From assembly GCF_000427465.1 (NCBI RefSeq), contig NZ_ATYB01000014.1, forward strand, positions 3,560,558-3,624,557: a stretch of DNA of 64,000 nt. Reading direction: 5' to 3'. Every line of letters begins with the position of its first letter. Position 1 is the stretch's first letter. A program made the translations under genes and the position numbers. The notes beneath the pieces are model-generated. The model was not told the DNA's origin, made no database searches, and saw only the letters and a program-made list of their open reading frames with translations. Shown in pieces: positions 30,806 through 42,211 of this stretch. The stretch comes from Sinorhizobium arboris LMG 14919. Its GTDB lineage: Bacteria > Pseudomonadota > Alphaproteobacteria > Rhizobiales > Rhizobiaceae.

Positions 30806-31426
30806 TCAGTTTCCGACGGAGCCGACCAGCACTTCCCCGCTATTGTCGATTGTGACCCAGCGGCCGCTGTGGTTCGTCGCCTGGCGCTTGAGGAAGCGGT
30901 AGGGCGTATGTGTCCACAGCTTTACGCTATTGTCGAGATTGTCGAGAATGAAGTCGCCCTGAGCCGTGCGGACCGTCAGCACCGCATGGCCTTCGCCATC
31001 CGGCTTGCGCACGACGGTCATCAGCAGGTTGCTGGCGGAGAAGCCCTTTTGCATCAGGCGTCTGCGCTTTTCGAGCGCGAAGTCCTCGCAATCACCCTGC
31101 CTGGTGGGATAGGCCCAAACCTCGTCCCGGCCGGTAAGCTCGATGTCGGTGACCGGTGCGACCTGCCGGTTGACGGAGGCGTTGACCTGGCGAATGGCTG
31201 CCCAGCCGCTGGCGGTGACACGTGGCGGGACGGTCGCCTTCGAGCGGACGCTGCATTCGCCCCTGTACTTCTGGCAGAACTCGTAATGCCCGATCGGTTG
31301 CGAGGTCACCGCACCGGTCTGCATCCAGGGAGTAGCTCCCGCCTGTGCGGGAATTGCCGTGTTGGTGGAAATGAAAAGCGCACACAGCGCTGCGAAACTT
31401 GCCTTAACCCCGGTCCAAGACGCCAT
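30806..31426 (-). CDS. Secreted transglutaminase-like cysteine peptidase (BTLCP family)
   Basis: A 206-residue protein with a signal peptide (residues 1-28, ending PAQA). The catalytic triad of the bacterial transglutaminase-like family is present: Cys113 in QGDCEDFALEKR, His147 in GEGHAVLTV and Asp162 in FILDNLDN. LapG, a relative, cleaves surface adhesins under c-di-GMP control, but no LapD-like partner is seen here. The ATG at 31426 follows AGGGGAT; a longer frame starting at 31483 is rejected because it would put 19 residues in front of the signal peptide. Confidence 0.85.
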   Translation of the reverse strand: MASWTGVKASFAALCALFISTNTAIPAQAGATPWMQTGAVTSQPIGHYEFCQKYRGECSVRSKATVPPRVTASGWAAIRQVNASVNRQVAPVTDIELTGRDEVWAYPTRQGDCEDFALEKRRRLMQKGFSASNLLMTVVRKPDGEGHAVLTVRTAQGDFILDNLDNSVKLWTHTPYRFLKRQATNHSGRWVTIDNSGEVLVGSVGN

Positions 31427-31709
31427 ACAGATCCCCTGCAACGCGGCCGCATCCGTACCTTCCGGGCCGATCCGCGCAATCAAAAGTTGTCGACAGCTTT
31501 TATAGGAATTTCCCCTGCGCTGCTCTAATCGTTAATAAAGAGTTAATATACTCCGCTTGTCGGAGTCAATCGCCTGATTCGGACTAGTCCGTTTTATGGT
31601 TAAGGGTCGCGGCAGACCGGCGCAGAAGCCCGTCAGCGCAAGGGCTTGGCCGCGCCTTGAAGAATAATCTCGGGGAATTATGAATAGGCCGGATGGACGA
31701 GCCGTGCGC

Positions 31710-32546
31710 TCAGGCCTTCGTCAGCATGGCGTCGATCGCCTGTCTCAATTTGACAATATCCTCCTCGCGGGACAACCGGTGGTCGCCGTCGCGGATCAGG
31801 GTCATGACGACGTCGTCCGCCGGCATGTGCTCCATCAGCTTGAGGGCATGCGTGTAAGGGACGTCCGGATCGCGCATGCCCTGCAGGATATGAACCGGGC
31901 AGCCCGTTTCGATCGGTCCTCTCATGACCAGGTTGTTGCGTCCGTCCTCGATGAGGGCTCGGGTGAAGACATTGGGCTCGGGGCTGTATTCCGATGGTTC
32001 CTCGAAATAGCCCCGCTCGGCAAGCGAGGTCCTTTCGGCATCGGTCAGATTGGGCTCGATAAGCTCGGCCGTGAAGTCCGGAGCCGGGGCGATCAGCACG
32101 AGGCCGCAGAGGCGGTCGGCCTGGCCCCGACCTCTGAGTTCCTCGATCAGGCGCAGCGCGACCCAGGCTCCCATCGAGGAGCCGATCAGGATCATGCGCA
32201 TGGTGGCCGCGTGGTCGATCACCGCAAGGCTCTCCTCGACCCATCGCGATATCGTGCCGGACCTGTAATCGCCGTCGGACGAGCCGTGGCCGGAATAGTC
32301 GAAGCGGATGCAGTCGGTGCCGGCCTCGCGCGCGTGCCGCTCGACCTCCACCGCCTTCGTACCGGTCATGTCGGAGCGGTAGCCGCCGAGCCAGACGAGC
32401 GCCGGAAGCTCTGAAGCCTGCCCGTGCTCCAGATGGACATCGGGCCGCTTTCCGGCGTGAAAGATACGCATGGCTATGCTTCTCGCCTCGTCGCCCGTTC
32501 CCACTGCGATCCGCGTGATCTCTGTTTCGGCCGGCTTTGTTGACAT
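31710..32546 (-). CDS. Alpha/beta hydrolase (ABHD10-like)
   Basis: A 278-residue serine hydrolase with nucleophile Ser124 in GSSMG, an oxyanion region WLGGYRSDMTG, an acid in GMRDPDVPY and the His in RDGDHRLSRE. The pattern FDYSGHGSSDGDY is typical of the ABHD10 group, whose mammalian member is a mitochondrial thioesterase. The bacterial substrate is unknown. It is divergent from infC, 216 bases apart. Confidence 0.83.
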   Translation of the reverse strand: MSTKPAETEITRIAVGTGDEARSIAMRIFHAGKRPDVHLEHGQASELPALVWLGGYRSDMTGTKAVEVERHAREAGTDCIRFDYSGHGSSDGDYRSGTISRWVEESLAVIDHAATMRMILIGSSMGAWVALRLIEELRGRGQADRLCGLVLIAPAPDFTAELIEPNLTDAERTSLAERGYFEEPSEYSPEPNVFTRALIEDGRNNLVMRGPIETGCPVHILQGMRDPDVPYTHALKLMEHMPADDVVMTLIRDGDHRLSREEDIVKLRQAIDAMLTKA

Positions 32547-32762
32547 CGAGTAACTCCCTGGGGACCTGAAAGGACGGGTTTCCTTCTAAAACAGATTCTT
32601 TCGGGCATCGACAGAGGATGATTTTCATTGCGGGCCATGCTATTGACTCTGGAGCCGCAATTCACACATTGCCGTCAGTGACTGTTTCAAGCGCTTCTGT
32701 TTGAGATCGCGCTGACCTTTTGACCGAACATTTACAATCAACAGCTCGAGGAGAGTACGACC

Positions 32763-33299
32763 ATTCGCAGACCCTTCAAAGCGGACGCTCCAGTCAAGGA
32801 AGGACCGCGCGCAAACAAGGAAATCCGGGTCCCCCGGGTTCAGCTTATCGATGCCGAAGGCCAGAACTTGGGCAGCGTTCCGATCGACCAGGCGCTCCGC
32901 ATGGCGGACGAGGCCGGTCTCGACCTGGTGGAAATCGCACCGAACTCCGATCCGCCGGTGTGCAAGATTCTCGACCTTGGCAAGCTGAAATACGCGAACC
33001 AGAAGAAAGCCGCCGAGGCGCGCAAGAAGCAGAAGATCGTCGAGATCAAGGAAATCAAGATGCGCCCGAACATCGACACCCATGATTACGAGGTGAAGAT
33101 GAAGGCCATGAACCGCTTCTTCGAGGATGGCGACAAGGTCAAGGTGACGCTGAAGTTCCGTGGCCGCGAAATGGCCCACCAGGAACTCGGCATGAAACTT
33201 CTGATGCAGGTGAAGGACGACACCCAGGAAATCGCCAAGGTGGAAGCCGAACCCAAGCTCGAAGGGCGCCAGATGATGATGGTGCTTGCGCCGAAGTGA
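32763..33299 (+). CDS. infC: Translation initiation factor IF-3, ATT start codon
   Basis: IF3 binds the 30S subunit and rejects wrong start codons. The 178-residue reading begins at ATT (32763-32765), giving (M)[14 protein letters not shown], with [21 protein letters not shown] next. Upstream in the frame no ATG, GTG or TTG occurs before the TGA at 32721-32723. AGGAG sits at 32749-32753, nine bases before ATT. An internal TTG at 32868 would remove the conserved N-terminal region. The N- and C-domains, with [23 protein letters not shown] as linker, are normal. Confidence 0.93.
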   Translation: MRRPFKADAPVKEGPRANKEIRVPRVQLIDAEGQNLGSVPIDQALRMADEAGLDLVEIAPNSDPPVCKILDLGKLKYANQKKAAEARKKQKIVEIKEIKMRPNIDTHDYEVKMKAMNRFFEDGDKVKVTLKFRGREMAHQELGMKLLMQVKDDTQEIAKVEAEPKLEGRQMMMVLAPK

Positions 33300-33332
33300 T
33301 CGGCTGGACCTGATCGGACAACACGCTTCGTG

Positions 33333-33367
33333 AAGCCGCCCCGGGAGGAGTTCGTGGGGCGGCTTTT
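33333..33367 (+). terminator. Hairpin with T run after infC
   Basis: AAGCCGCCCC (33333-33342) pairs with GGGGCGGCTT (33356-33365), followed by TT. It lies 33 bases after the infC stop and 170 bases before rpmI, so it may attenuate read-through into the ribosomal genes. Confidence 0.75.
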
Positions 33368-33538
33368 CCTTGGGAATGACACCACGCGCGGGCGACTTCG
33401 GAACGGCTTGCCTTTTCCGGGATGTGCGGTTATAAGCCCCCGTCCGAACGGTCCGGCAGGGCATGCCGTGGCCGTTCTTAACGCTGGAAACGGGCTTCGT
33501 CTGTCTGTTTCACCTATCAAGAACAATGGAGTAGCAAA

Positions 33539-33742
33539 ATGCCCAAGATGAAGACGAAATCGTCTGCCAAGAAGCGGTTCAAAGTCACCGCTACCGGCAA
33601 GGTTCGAGCTGCTGCTGCTGGCAAGCGCCACGGCATGATCAAGCGGTCCAACAAGTTCATTCGCGACGCGCGCGGAACCATGGTTCTCGCCGAGCCTGAC
33701 GGCAAGAAGGTCGTCAAGAACTACCTGCCCAACGGTCTTTAA
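33539..33742 (+). CDS. rpmI: 50S ribosomal protein L35
   Basis: A 67-residue basic protein opening [21 protein letters not shown], the L35 signature. It sits 36 bases before rplT, the usual IF3-L35-L20 order. In E. coli this operon is repressed by L20. The 239-base leader after infC could carry such a site. Confidence 0.97.
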   Translation: MPKMKTKSSAKKRFKVTATGKVRAAAAGKRHGMIKRSNKFIRDARGTMVLAEPDGKKVVKNYLPNGL

Positions 33743-33778
33743 GACGTCTGGCAATTTGGATTTTAAGGAGATCATGAC

Positions 33779-34183
33779 ATGGCACGTGTAAAACGCGGCG
33801 TAACCGCCCACGCCAAGCACAAGAAGACGCTCAAGGCCGCCAAGGGTTTCTACGGCCGCCGCAAGAACACCATCCGCGCCGCAAAGGCAGCGGTTGACCG
33901 TTCCAAGCAGTACGCCTATCGCGACCGCAAGGTCAACAAGCGCAATTTCCGCGCGCTCTGGATCCAGCGCATCAACGCTGCTGTCCGCGAATTCGGCCTG
34001 ACCTACGGCCGCTTCATCGACGGCCTGAACAAGGCCGGCATCGAAGTCGACCGCAAGGTTCTGTCCGACATGGCGATCCATGAGCCGGCAGCATTCGGCG
34101 CCCTGGTCGAAGCTTCCAAGAAGGCGCTCGCCTATCTGAAGGAAGCCGGCACGGCAAACGAGTTTGAAAGCGCTGTCCGTTAA
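33779..34183 (+). CDS. rplT: 50S ribosomal protein L20
   Basis: A 134-residue very basic protein, binding 23S rRNA early in assembly. Signature: [30 protein letters not shown] and [18 protein letters not shown] in separate parts. The RBS AAGGAG is strong. A terminator follows at 34222, so pheS-pheT are likely partly separate. Confidence 0.97.
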   Translation: MARVKRGVTAHAKHKKTLKAAKGFYGRRKNTIRAAKAAVDRSKQYAYRDRKVNKRNFRALWIQRINAAVREFGLTYGRFIDGLNKAGIEVDRKVLSDMAIHEPAAFGALVEASKKALAYLKEAGTANEFESAVR

Positions 34184-34221
34184 GCCAGCGTTTTCCCAAG
34201 ACCGTTTCTGAAATTGTTGGG

Positions 34222-34254
34222 AAACCCGCGCTGGCAGGGCTGGCGCGGGTTTTT
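34222..34254 (+). terminator. Intrinsic terminator of rplT
   Basis: Stem CCCGCGC (34225-34231) and GCGCGGG (34243-34249) followed by TTTTT. Confidence 0.8.
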
Positions 34255-34329
34255 CTTGTTCGGCTCTCCGCGCGATCGTATCGCTGAAGCGTCGAATCGA
34301 TATACCGAACCGCATCGAGGCAGGACAGA

Positions 34330-35412
34330 ATGAGCGAACTGGAAACATTGGAACGGACCTTGCTGGCGGACATCGACGCCGCCGCCGACGAAGGCGCGAT
34401 CGAGGCGGTGCGCGTCGGCGCGCTCGGCAAGAAGGGATCGATCTCGGAGCTCCTGAAAACGCTCGGTTCGATGAGCCCCGAGGAGCGCCAGACCCGCGGC
34501 GCACGCATCAATGCGCTGAAGAACACGGTGACTGAGGCAATCTCCGCCCGCAAGACGGCACTCAAGGACGCGGCGATCGCGGAAAGGCTGGCGCGCGAGA
34601 CGGTGGACATCAGCCTGCCCGTCCGGTCCTCGCCGGCCGAGCGGGGCCGCATCCATCCGATCAGCCAGATCGTCGACGAGATCACTGCGATCTTCGGCGA
34701 CATGGGGTTCTCGATTGCCGAAGGACCGGACATCGAGACGGACTACTACAACTTCACGGCACTGAACTTCCCCGAAGGCCATCCGGCCCGCGAAATGCAC
34801 GACACCTTCTTCTTCGAGCCCGATGAGAAGGGTGAGCGCAAGGTGCTGCGCACGCACACCTCGCCGGTGCAGATCCGCACGATGGAGGCCGAGCAGCCGC
34901 CGATCCGCATTATCATTCCCGGCAAGACCTATCGCCAGGATTCCGACGCGACTCACTCGCCGATGTTCCATCAGGTCGAAGGCCTCGTCATCGACAGGAC
35001 TGCGAATGTCGCCAATATGCGCTGGGTGCTCGAGGAGTTCTGCAAGGCCTTCTTCGAGGTGGATCAGGTGACGATGCGCTTCCGCCCATCCTTCTTCCCC
35101 TTCACGGAACCCTCTTTCGAGGTCGACATCCAGTGCGACCGTTCCGGCCCGATCGTCAAGTTCGGCGAGGGGAAGGACTGGATGGAAATTCTCGGCTGCG
35201 GCATGGTGCATCCGAATGTGCTCAGGGCCGGCGGCCTCGATCCGGACGAATATCAGGGCTTCGCCTGGGGCATGGGCCTCGATCGCATCGCCATGCTGAA
35301 ATACGGCATGCCGGACCTGCGCGACTTCTTCAATGCCGATGTTCGCTGGATGACCCATTACGGCTTCCGCCCGCTCGACATGCCGACGCTCTTCGGCGGC
35401 CTCTCGGCGTGA
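34330..35412 (+). CDS. pheS: Phenylalanyl-tRNA synthetase alpha subunit
   Basis: The 360-residue catalytic subunit of PheRS. It has an N-terminal coiled coil (about 1-85) and a class II core with [31 protein letters not shown] (motif 2 region), [19 protein letters not shown] and [17 protein letters not shown] (motif 3). Thirty-three bases separate it from pheT, so they form one operon giving the alpha2beta2 enzyme. Confidence 0.97.
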   Translation: MSELETLERTLLADIDAAADEGAIEAVRVGALGKKGSISELLKTLGSMSPEERQTRGARINALKNTVTEAISARKTALKDAAIAERLARETVDISLPVRSSPAERGRIHPISQIVDEITAIFGDMGFSIAEGPDIETDYYNFTALNFPEGHPAREMHDTFFFEPDEKGERKVLRTHTSPVQIRTMEAEQPPIRIIIPGKTYRQDSDATHSPMFHQVEGLVIDRTANVANMRWVLEEFCKAFFEVDQVTMRFRPSFFPFTEPSFEVDIQCDRSGPIVKFGEGKDWMEILGCGMVHPNVLRAGGLDPDEYQGFAWGMGLDRIAMLKYGMPDLRDFFNADVRWMTHYGFRPLDMPTLFGGLSA

Positions 35413-35445
35413 CCGGCGCAGAAAATCAAGGACACAGGTGACATC

Positions 35446-37872
35446 ATGAAGTTCACGCTTTCCTGGCTGAAGGACCATCTGGAAACCGACGCCTCGCTCG
35501 AGGAAATCTGCGCCCGCCTGACGATGATCGGGCTGGAAGTGGAGGATGTCGACGACAAGGCAGCCTTCAAGCCCTTCGTCATCGCCAAGGTGATCTCCGC
35601 CGAGCAGCACCCGAATGCCGACAAGCTCAGAGTGCTGATGGTCGATACCGGCTCCGGCGAGCCGGTGCAGGTCGTTTGCGGCGCGCCGAATGCGCGCAAG
35701 GGCCTCGTCGGCGCCTTTGCCGCGCCCGGCACCTACGTGCCCGGCATCGGCGTGACGCTCTCCGTCGGCAGCATCCGCGGCGTCGAGAGCCGCGGCATGA
35801 TGTGCTCGGAAAAGGAGCTGGAGATCTCCGACGATCACACCGGCATCATCGATCTGCCCGAGGATGCGCCCGTAGGCGCCAGCTATGCGGACTATGCCGG
35901 TCTCGACGATCCGATCATCGAGATCAACCTGACGCCGAACCGGCCGGATTGCACCAGCGTCCACGGTATCGCCCGCGATCTTGCGGCCTCCGGGCTCGGC
36001 ACCCTGAAGACGCGGCCGGCACCGTCCTTCGCCGTGGAAGGCGAGACGCCGGTAAAGGTCCGGCTCGATCTCGGCGAAGACAGCCATCTCTGCCCCGGCT
36101 TCGCGCTTCGCCTCGTGCGCGGCGTGAGGAACGGCCCGAGCCCCGCATGGATGCGCCAACGGCTGACGGCCATCGGCCTTCGGCCGATCAACGCGCTGGT
36201 CGACATCACCAATTACATGACTTTCGATCAGGGCCGCCCGCTGCACGTCTTCGACGCGGCGAAGGTTGCGGGCAGCCTGACGGTGCGCCGGGCAGAAGAG
36301 GGCGAGAAGGTGCTGGCGCTCGACACGCGCGAATACACGCTCACGCCGGCAAATGTGGTGATCGCCGACGAAGAAGGTGTCGAATCGATCGGTGGCATCA
36401 TGGGCGGCGAGCATTCCGGCTGCGACGAGGCAACGACCGACGTGCTGATCGAATCGGCGCTCTGGGATCCGATGAACATCGCCAAGACCGGCCGCACGCT
36501 CGGCATTATTACCGACGCGCGCTACCGCTTCGAGCGCGGCGTCGATCCGGAATACATGGTGCCGGGCCTCGAGCGGGCGACCGAGTTGGTGCTTGAGCTT
36601 TGCGGCGGCACCGCGGCGAAGATGGACGTCGTCGGTTATGACGGCCACGAGTCCAAGCTCGTCGACTTCCCGGTCTCGGAGGTCAAGCGCCTTACCGGGC
36701 TCGAGGTCTCCTCCGAGGAAAGCGTCTCCATCCTCAAGAAGCTCGGCTTCGGCGTGGAAGGCTCCGGCGAACGCCTGACGGTAGCCGTTCCCTCCTGGCG
36801 GCCGGACATCGACGGCAAGGCGGACCTGGTGGAGGAGGTCATGCGCATCCATGGCGTCGACAATATCCAGGCGGCTCCGCTTCCGAGCCATAACGCCGTC
36901 AACGGCAAGATCCTGACGGTGCTGCAGACCCGCACGCGCCAGGCGAGGCGCGCGCTGGCAAGTCGCGGCATGCTCGAAACCGTCACCTGGTCCTTCATCC
37001 CGGAAGGGCATGCCAAGCTCTTCGGGGGCGGCCGGCCGGAACTCAAACTCGCCAACCCGATCGCCGCGGACATGTCCGACATGCGCCCGTCGCTTCTGCC
37101 GGGACTTCTGGCCGCGGCACAGCGCAATGCCGACAAGGGCTACGGCGATGTCGCCATTTTCGAGGTCTCGGGCACCTATGAAGGCGACACGCCCGAGGCG
37201 CAGCGGCGTGTCGCTGGCGGCGTGCGCCGCGGCACTGCGTCGCTCAACGGCGCCGGCCGGCTGTGGTCGAATGCCGCAAAGGGCGGCGGCAAGCCGGTCG
37301 ATGTCTTCGACGCGAAGGCGGATGCGGTCGCGGTGCTCGAGGCCTGCGGCGTGCCGATGGCCAACGTCCAGTTCGAGGCCGGCGGCCCGGCCTGGTATCA
37401 TCCCGGCCGTTCGGCGACGATCAGGCTCGGCCCGAAGATCGTCCTCGGTGCTTTCGGTGAGTTCCACCCGAAGACCCTCGACGCGCTCGATGTCTCAGGA
37501 CCGCTTTCAGGTTTTGAGATCTACATCGATGCGATGCCGGAGCCGAAGAGGAAGGCGACGCGCACTAAGCCGGCGCTGGAGCTTTCGCCCTTCCAGGCGG
37601 TCAAACGCGACTTCGCCTTCGTCGTCGACAAGGCGGTAGAGGCCGCCGCGATCGTCAGGGCCGCCTCGGGCGCCGATCGGAAACTGGTGACGGCCGTCAA
37701 CGTCTTCGACGTCTTCGAAGGCGCATCCCTCGGCGAGGGCAGGAAATCGGTGGCGATCGAAGTAACGATCCAGCCCGTCGAGCGCACGCTGACGGACGAG
37801 GATTTCGAGGCGCTGACCGCCCGGATCGTCGCCAATGTTGCGAAGAGCACGGGCGGCGTGCTGCGCGCCTGA
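35446..37872 (+). CDS. pheT: Phenylalanyl-tRNA synthetase beta subunit
   Basis: The 808-residue editing and tRNA-binding subunit. Domains in order: tRNA-binding OB (about 40-150, with [17 protein letters not shown]), B3/B4 editing (about 210-390), B5 (about 400-480), a catalytic-like core and a C-terminal FDX-ACB anticodon domain (about 710-805, [19 protein letters not shown]). All domains are present and in frame. Confidence 0.97.
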   Translation: MKFTLSWLKDHLETDASLEEICARLTMIGLEVEDVDDKAAFKPFVIAKVISAEQHPNADKLRVLMVDTGSGEPVQVVCGAPNARKGLVGAFAAPGTYVPGIGVTLSVGSIRGVESRGMMCSEKELEISDDHTGIIDLPEDAPVGASYADYAGLDDPIIEINLTPNRPDCTSVHGIARDLAASGLGTLKTRPAPSFAVEGETPVKVRLDLGEDSHLCPGFALRLVRGVRNGPSPAWMRQRLTAIGLRPINALVDITNYMTFDQGRPLHVFDAAKVAGSLTVRRAEEGEKVLALDTREYTLTPANVVIADEEGVESIGGIMGGEHSGCDEATTDVLIESALWDPMNIAKTGRTLGIITDARYRFERGVDPEYMVPGLERATELVLELCGGTAAKMDVVGYDGHESKLVDFPVSEVKRLTGLEVSSEESVSILKKLGFGVEGSGERLTVAVPSWRPDIDGKADLVEEVMRIHGVDNIQAAPLPSHNAVNGKILTVLQTRTRQARRALASRGMLETVTWSFIPEGHAKLFGGGRPELKLANPIAADMSDMRPSLLPGLLAAAQRNADKGYGDVAIFEVSGTYEGDTPEAQRRVAGGVRRGTASLNGAGRLWSNAAKGGGKPVDVFDAKADAVAVLEACGVPMANVQFEAGGPAWYHPGRSATIRLGPKIVLGAFGEFHPKTLDALDVSGPLSGFEIYIDAMPEPKRKATRTKPALELSPFQAVKRDFAFVVDKAVEAAAIVRAASGADRKLVTAVNVFDVFEGASLGEGRKSVAIEVTIQPVERTLTDEDFEALTARIVANVAKSTGGVLRA

Positions 37873-37904
37873 TGATAGGTCTATGCGAGGGGTTCCCGTG
37901 TGAT

Positions 37905-38040
37905 TGCCCCTCTCCTTGGGTCTAACCCCGAGGACGAGCCCTCTCCCGCCTCAGGGGCGAGGGAACGAATGCGAGGCTGCCGCAAGTCACCTTCACCCCG
38001 CTTGCGGGGAGAAGGTGACTTGCGGGCCGGATGAGGGGCG
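37905..38040. repeat. RIME-type intergenic palindrome
   Basis: Arms CGCAAGTCACCTTC (37981-37994) and GAAGGTGACTTGCG (38011-38024) enclose CCCCG-CTTG-CGGGG, giving a long hairpin. It is flanked by CCCTCTCC-type and GGATGAGGGG sequence. The same hairpin core (CCTTCTCCCCGC...GCGGGGAGAAGG) recurs near 51.6 kb. Confidence 0.75.
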
Positions 38041-38058
38041 ATGCGAACGGCGCTTCGT

Positions 38059-38418
38059 CTAGCCATGCCGGTGCCAGACCTTATTGACGATCAGCCACCG
38101 TCCATCGACCTTCAACAGCGACAGATAGTCCGAATAGCGCGCGCCGGCGAACTCATCGATCACCTTCACGCTGGCGACGTCGCCGGTGATGTGGATCATC
38201 TCCACTTCCATGAGCGGCTGCGCGTCCGGCGGCGCCGCGCCTTCCTTCACGATTGCGGCGATGAAGGCGTCGCGCGTCAGCCACTCGACGGCTTCGCCTG
38301 AGTTGCCGACGATCGACGCGCCCGGATGGAAAGCCTTGCGCAACGCTCCCTCATTGGCGAAGGCCATACCGTCGACATAGAGATGGACAACCGCGCTGAT
38401 GGCCTGCTCTTCGGACAT
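38059..38418 (-). CDS. NTF2-like (SnoaL/lumazine-binding type) protein
   Basis: A 119-residue cone-fold protein with the NTF2-like pattern AISAVVHLYVDGMAFANEGALRKAFHP at the N-terminus and SLLKVDGRWLIVNKVWHR at the C-terminus. It belongs to the group annotated as putative lumazine-binding or SnoaL-like; no ligand or reaction can be assigned. It stands alone between pheT and an aldo/keto reductase. Confidence 0.75.
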   Translation of the reverse strand: MSEEQAISAVVHLYVDGMAFANEGALRKAFHPGASIVGNSGEAVEWLTRDAFIAAIVKEGAAPPDAQPLMEVEMIHITGDVASVKVIDEFAGARYSDYLSLLKVDGRWLIVNKVWHRHG

Positions 38419-38517
38419 GGACGATCCCTCCTTTTCCGGAACGGCAGACGCCTGTGGTGACTATCCGCCGCCAGGCCGTTCCAGTCCCGATGCAGGCGGA
38501 CACCCTCATAGCTAGGG

Positions 38518-38544
38518 CATCGCAACGGAATTGCGATGCCCCTG
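38518..38544. repeat. Perfect 11-base inverted repeat
   Basis: GGGCATCGCAA, five bases, TTGCGATGCCC. It is followed at once by the second copy of the short dispersed repeat. It lies between the NTF2-like gene and the aldo/keto reductase, and may end the latter's transcript, although no T run follows. Confidence 0.6.
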
Positions 38545-38548
38545 CAGC

Positions 38549-38577
38549 GGAAGCCGCTGCGCACTTTTCCTGAAGTG
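38549..38577 (+). repeat. Short dispersed repeat, copy 2
   Basis: Begins GGAAGCCGCT and ends CCTGAAGTG; matches 28085-28114 with one gap. It contains the small dyad GCAGCGG/CCGCTGC at its left edge. Confidence 0.5.
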
Positions 38578-38592
38578 ATCGAGAGCCGGCGT

Positions 38593-39588
<996 letters not shown>

Positions 39589-39767
39589 CGGATTTCCTTT
39601 CGGGCTGAACGCGCGGCTTGCGGGTGGCATACGGCGTTCGCGAAGAAGATGGAGAAGCGCGGGGCCGAGGCTCTCGGCGCCGGGCCGACGACAAGGCGAA
39701 GATAGGCGCCGCACCGCCGGTTGAAAATCTCTGTCAATTCTCACGGGCTGTTCTATTATTTCGATCA

Positions 39768-40658
39768 ATGAACCGCACTCAGCTCTCCCAACTGGCCGTC
39801 CTTTCCGCCGTCGCTGCCAATGGCAGCTTTCGCGGCGCGGCGAAGGAACTCGGTATCGCGCCATCGGCCGTCAGCCACGCCGTGGGCAGTCTGGAAGCGA
39901 GCCTCGGCGTTCGCTTGCTCGCGCGCACGACGCGCAGCGTCTCTGCGACGGAGGAAGGCAGGCGCCTGCTGGAGCGGCTGCGGCCGGCGCTCGACGACAT
40001 TGCAGATGCGCTGCAGAGGGCGGCGGAGGCGCGCGACCGTCCGGCCGGGAAGCTGCGCATCACCGCCCCTCGCTTTGCCGCCGACCTCATTCTCGCGCCG
40101 CGCCTTGGCGACTTCCTCGGGCGCTATCCGGACATCGTCCTGGAGATCGCCAATGAGGACGGCTTCACCAACATAGTCGAGGAGGGGTACGACGCCGGAA
40201 TAAGGCTCGGCGAAAGCCTGGAAGCCGATATGATCGCGGTGAAGGTCGGGCCGGAGCTGAAAAGCGCGGTCGTCGCCGCACCGTCCTATTTCGAGCGCTT
40301 CCCGCGGCCGAGGCACCCGCACGATCTGGCGGGCCATCGCTGCATCCGCCGGCGCTTCTCCAACGGCACCATATACCGCTGGGAATTCGAGAAAGACGGG
40401 GAGGAATTGACCGTTTCGGTCAACGGACCGCTGATTCTCGGCGAGGACCGGCCGATCGTCGAAGCCTCGGTGGGCGGTGCGGGGCTCGCCTATGTCTTCG
40501 AGCCGCGCGTCGGCGGATATGTCGCTGAGGGCAAGTTGGTCCGGGTGCTCGAGGAGTGGTGCGCCCCCTATGCCGGCCCCTATCTCTACTATCCCACCCG
40601 TCGCTTGATGCGCCCGGCGCTGCGGGCCTTCATCGATTTCTTCCGGCACAGCGGCTGA
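39768..40658 (+). CDS. LysR-family transcriptional regulator
   Basis: A 296-residue regulator with an N-terminal winged helix ([20 protein letters not shown] and [15 protein letters not shown]) and a periplasmic-binding-like effector domain from about residue 90. The ATG at 39768 is used; a longer frame from 39618 adds unrelated sequence. The 179-base gap to the divergent aldo/keto reductase gene should hold both promoters and the binding site, but no clear T-N11-A box could be chosen by eye. Confidence 0.88.
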   Translation: MNRTQLSQLAVLSAVAANGSFRGAAKELGIAPSAVSHAVGSLEASLGVRLLARTTRSVSATEEGRRLLERLRPALDDIADALQRAAEARDRPAGKLRITAPRFAADLILAPRLGDFLGRYPDIVLEIANEDGFTNIVEEGYDAGIRLGESLEADMIAVKVGPELKSAVVAAPSYFERFPRPRHPHDLAGHRCIRRRFSNGTIYRWEFEKDGEELTVSVNGPLILGEDRPIVEASVGGAGLAYVFEPRVGGYVAEGKLVRVLEEWCAPYAGPYLYYPTRRLMRPALRAFIDFFRHSG

Positions 40659-40693
40659 CGGCCGGGCGGGGAGCACCGGCCGTCGTGAAAGGC

Positions 40694-41185
40694 TTAAGCG
40701 GCCTTCTTGTTCGCTTGTGCCGTCGCGAGTTTCGTCAGGTCCTCGTCGGTGATGATCTCTTCCTTCAAAGTCGCGTCGAGCAGCGACACTGCATCCTTGA
40801 GCCCGATGGTCTTGGCCCAGGTCTTGAGGGTGCCGTAGCGCGAGATTTCATAATGCTCGACCGCTTGAGCGGCAGAAATGAGCCCGGCATCGAGAGCGGG
40901 CGTGCCCTTGAACTCGTCCATGATCTCCTCGCCCTCGGCGACGATGCCCTCTATCGCCTCGCAGGTCTTGCCCTGCGCGCGCTTGCCGATCATGTCGAAT
41001 ACCTGCTGCAGCCGATCCACGTGGGTTTCGGTCTGTTCCTTGTGCTTCTCGAACGCGGCCTTGAGCTCAGGCGCCTGGGCGGCGCGTGCCATCTTCGGCA
41101 AAGCCTTCAGGATTTTCCGCTCGGCATAATAGATGTCCTTGAGCGTATCATGGAAGAGGTCGTCCAGCGTCTTTTCTTTGGCCAT
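40694..41185 (-). CDS. DUF892 (YciE/YciF) ferritin-like protein
   Basis: A 163-residue four-helix protein with the family start LDDLFHDTLKDIYYAERKIL and later AVEHYEISRYGTLKTWA, carrying the Glu and His residues of a di-iron site. YciE/YciF proteins are induced by stress in enterics; their role is not settled. The start ATG 41185 follows GGAAACGGAA. The C-terminal Lys/Ala tail is common. Confidence 0.88.
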   Translation of the reverse strand: MAKEKTLDDLFHDTLKDIYYAERKILKALPKMARAAQAPELKAAFEKHKEQTETHVDRLQQVFDMIGKRAQGKTCEAIEGIVAEGEEIMDEFKGTPALDAGLISAAQAVEHYEISRYGTLKTWAKTIGLKDAVSLLDATLKEEIITDEDLTKLATAQANKKAA

Positions 41186-41402
41186 TTCCGTTTCCTTCCT
41201 CGTCTGCTTGGTGTTGCCTTCGACCCGCAATCAACAGCAAAGGGCAAAGATTTGTTCCTCGCGACTGCAAAAAGCGCGTGAGGCGCGGGGTAATTACGCA
41301 GCAGGCGCAAATGGGTCCGGTGCGCCCAGGCGGAAATCGGGTGGTTGCGGCGTAACGCATCGGCAATGGTCCCCCGTCAGCGAGATCAGACGGAGAAGAA
41401 CC

Positions 41403-42173
41403 ATGTTGAGACTGGAAGGTAAAATCGCGATCGTTACCGGCGCAAGCTCCGGCATCGGCCGCGCCGCCGCGTTGCTCTTTGCACGCGAGGGGGCGAAGGT
41501 CGTCGTCACCGCCCGAAACGAGCATGCGCTTGCGGAGCTTGCCGACGAGATCGCCGGGGAGGGCGGCGAGGCGGCAGCGCTTACCGGAGACGTGCGGGAC
41601 GAAGCCCTGCATGAGGCGCTGGTCGAATTGGCGGTGCGCCGCTTCGGCGGCCTGGATACCGCCTTCAACAATGCCGGGGCGCTCGGCGCGATGGGAGAGA
41701 TTTCGTCTCTCACCGTCGAGGGCTGGCGCGAGACGCTCGATACCAATCTGATGAGCGCCTTCCTGGCGGCGAAACATCAAGTTCCGGCAATCGCGGCGCG
41801 GGGCGGGGGCTCGCTCACCTTCACCTCGAGTTTCGTCGGTCACACGGCCGGTTTTGCCGGGGTGGCCGCCTATGCGGCCAGCAAGGCGGGGCTGATCGGC
41901 CTGGTGCAGGCGCTGGCGGTCGAGCTGGGCACGCGCGCAATTCGCGTGAACGCGCTGCTGCCCGGCGGCACCGACACGCCCGCCAATTTCGCGAATCTCC
42001 CGGGCGCCGCGCCCGAGACGCGCGGTTTCGTGGAAGGGCTGCACGCATTGAAGCGCATCGCGCGACCTGAGGAAATCGCCGAAGCGGCGCTTTATCTCGC
42101 CTCCGACGGTGCTAGCTTCGTGACCGGCGCTGCGCTCCTGGCCGATGGCGGCGCTTCGGTGGCGAGGGCGTGA
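41403..42173 (+). CDS. SDR-family oxidoreductase
   Basis: A 256-residue classical short-chain dehydrogenase with the cofactor motif TGASSGIGRAAA (residues about 13-24), the NNAG structural motif, the catalytic Ser (SLTFTSSFVG), Tyr and Lys (YAASKAG). Arg after VVVTAR suggests NADP preference. The C-terminal substrate loop is typical. The ATG at 41403 follows GGAGAA. Substrate unknown. Confidence 0.9.
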   Translation: MLRLEGKIAIVTGASSGIGRAAALLFAREGAKVVVTARNEHALAELADEIAGEGGEAAALTGDVRDEALHEALVELAVRRFGGLDTAFNNAGALGAMGEISSLTVEGWRETLDTNLMSAFLAAKHQVPAIAARGGGSLTFTSSFVGHTAGFAGVAAYAASKAGLIGLVQALAVELGTRAIRVNALLPGGTDTPANFANLPGAAPETRGFVEGLHALKRIARPEEIAEAALYLASDGASFVTGAALLADGGASVARA

Positions 42174-42211
42174 ACGCGGGACGCGAGCGCAGGAGCTGAA
42201 AGGGGGGAAGC

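Noticed and set aside
32581..32605. Second Irr site upstream of the alpha/beta hydrolase gene
   Set aside because: Only one half (TTCTAAA) is present; no palindrome.
34180..37467. Very long minus-strand frame (1095 codons) across pheS and pheT
   Set aside because: It is the complementary shadow of pheS/pheT, whose domains and active sites are unmistakable; high GC codon bias keeps the opposite strand open.
37905..38040. Possible CRISPR or IS end
   Set aside because: The hairpin is single, there are no regularly spaced repeats and no transposase; it fits a RIME-type element.
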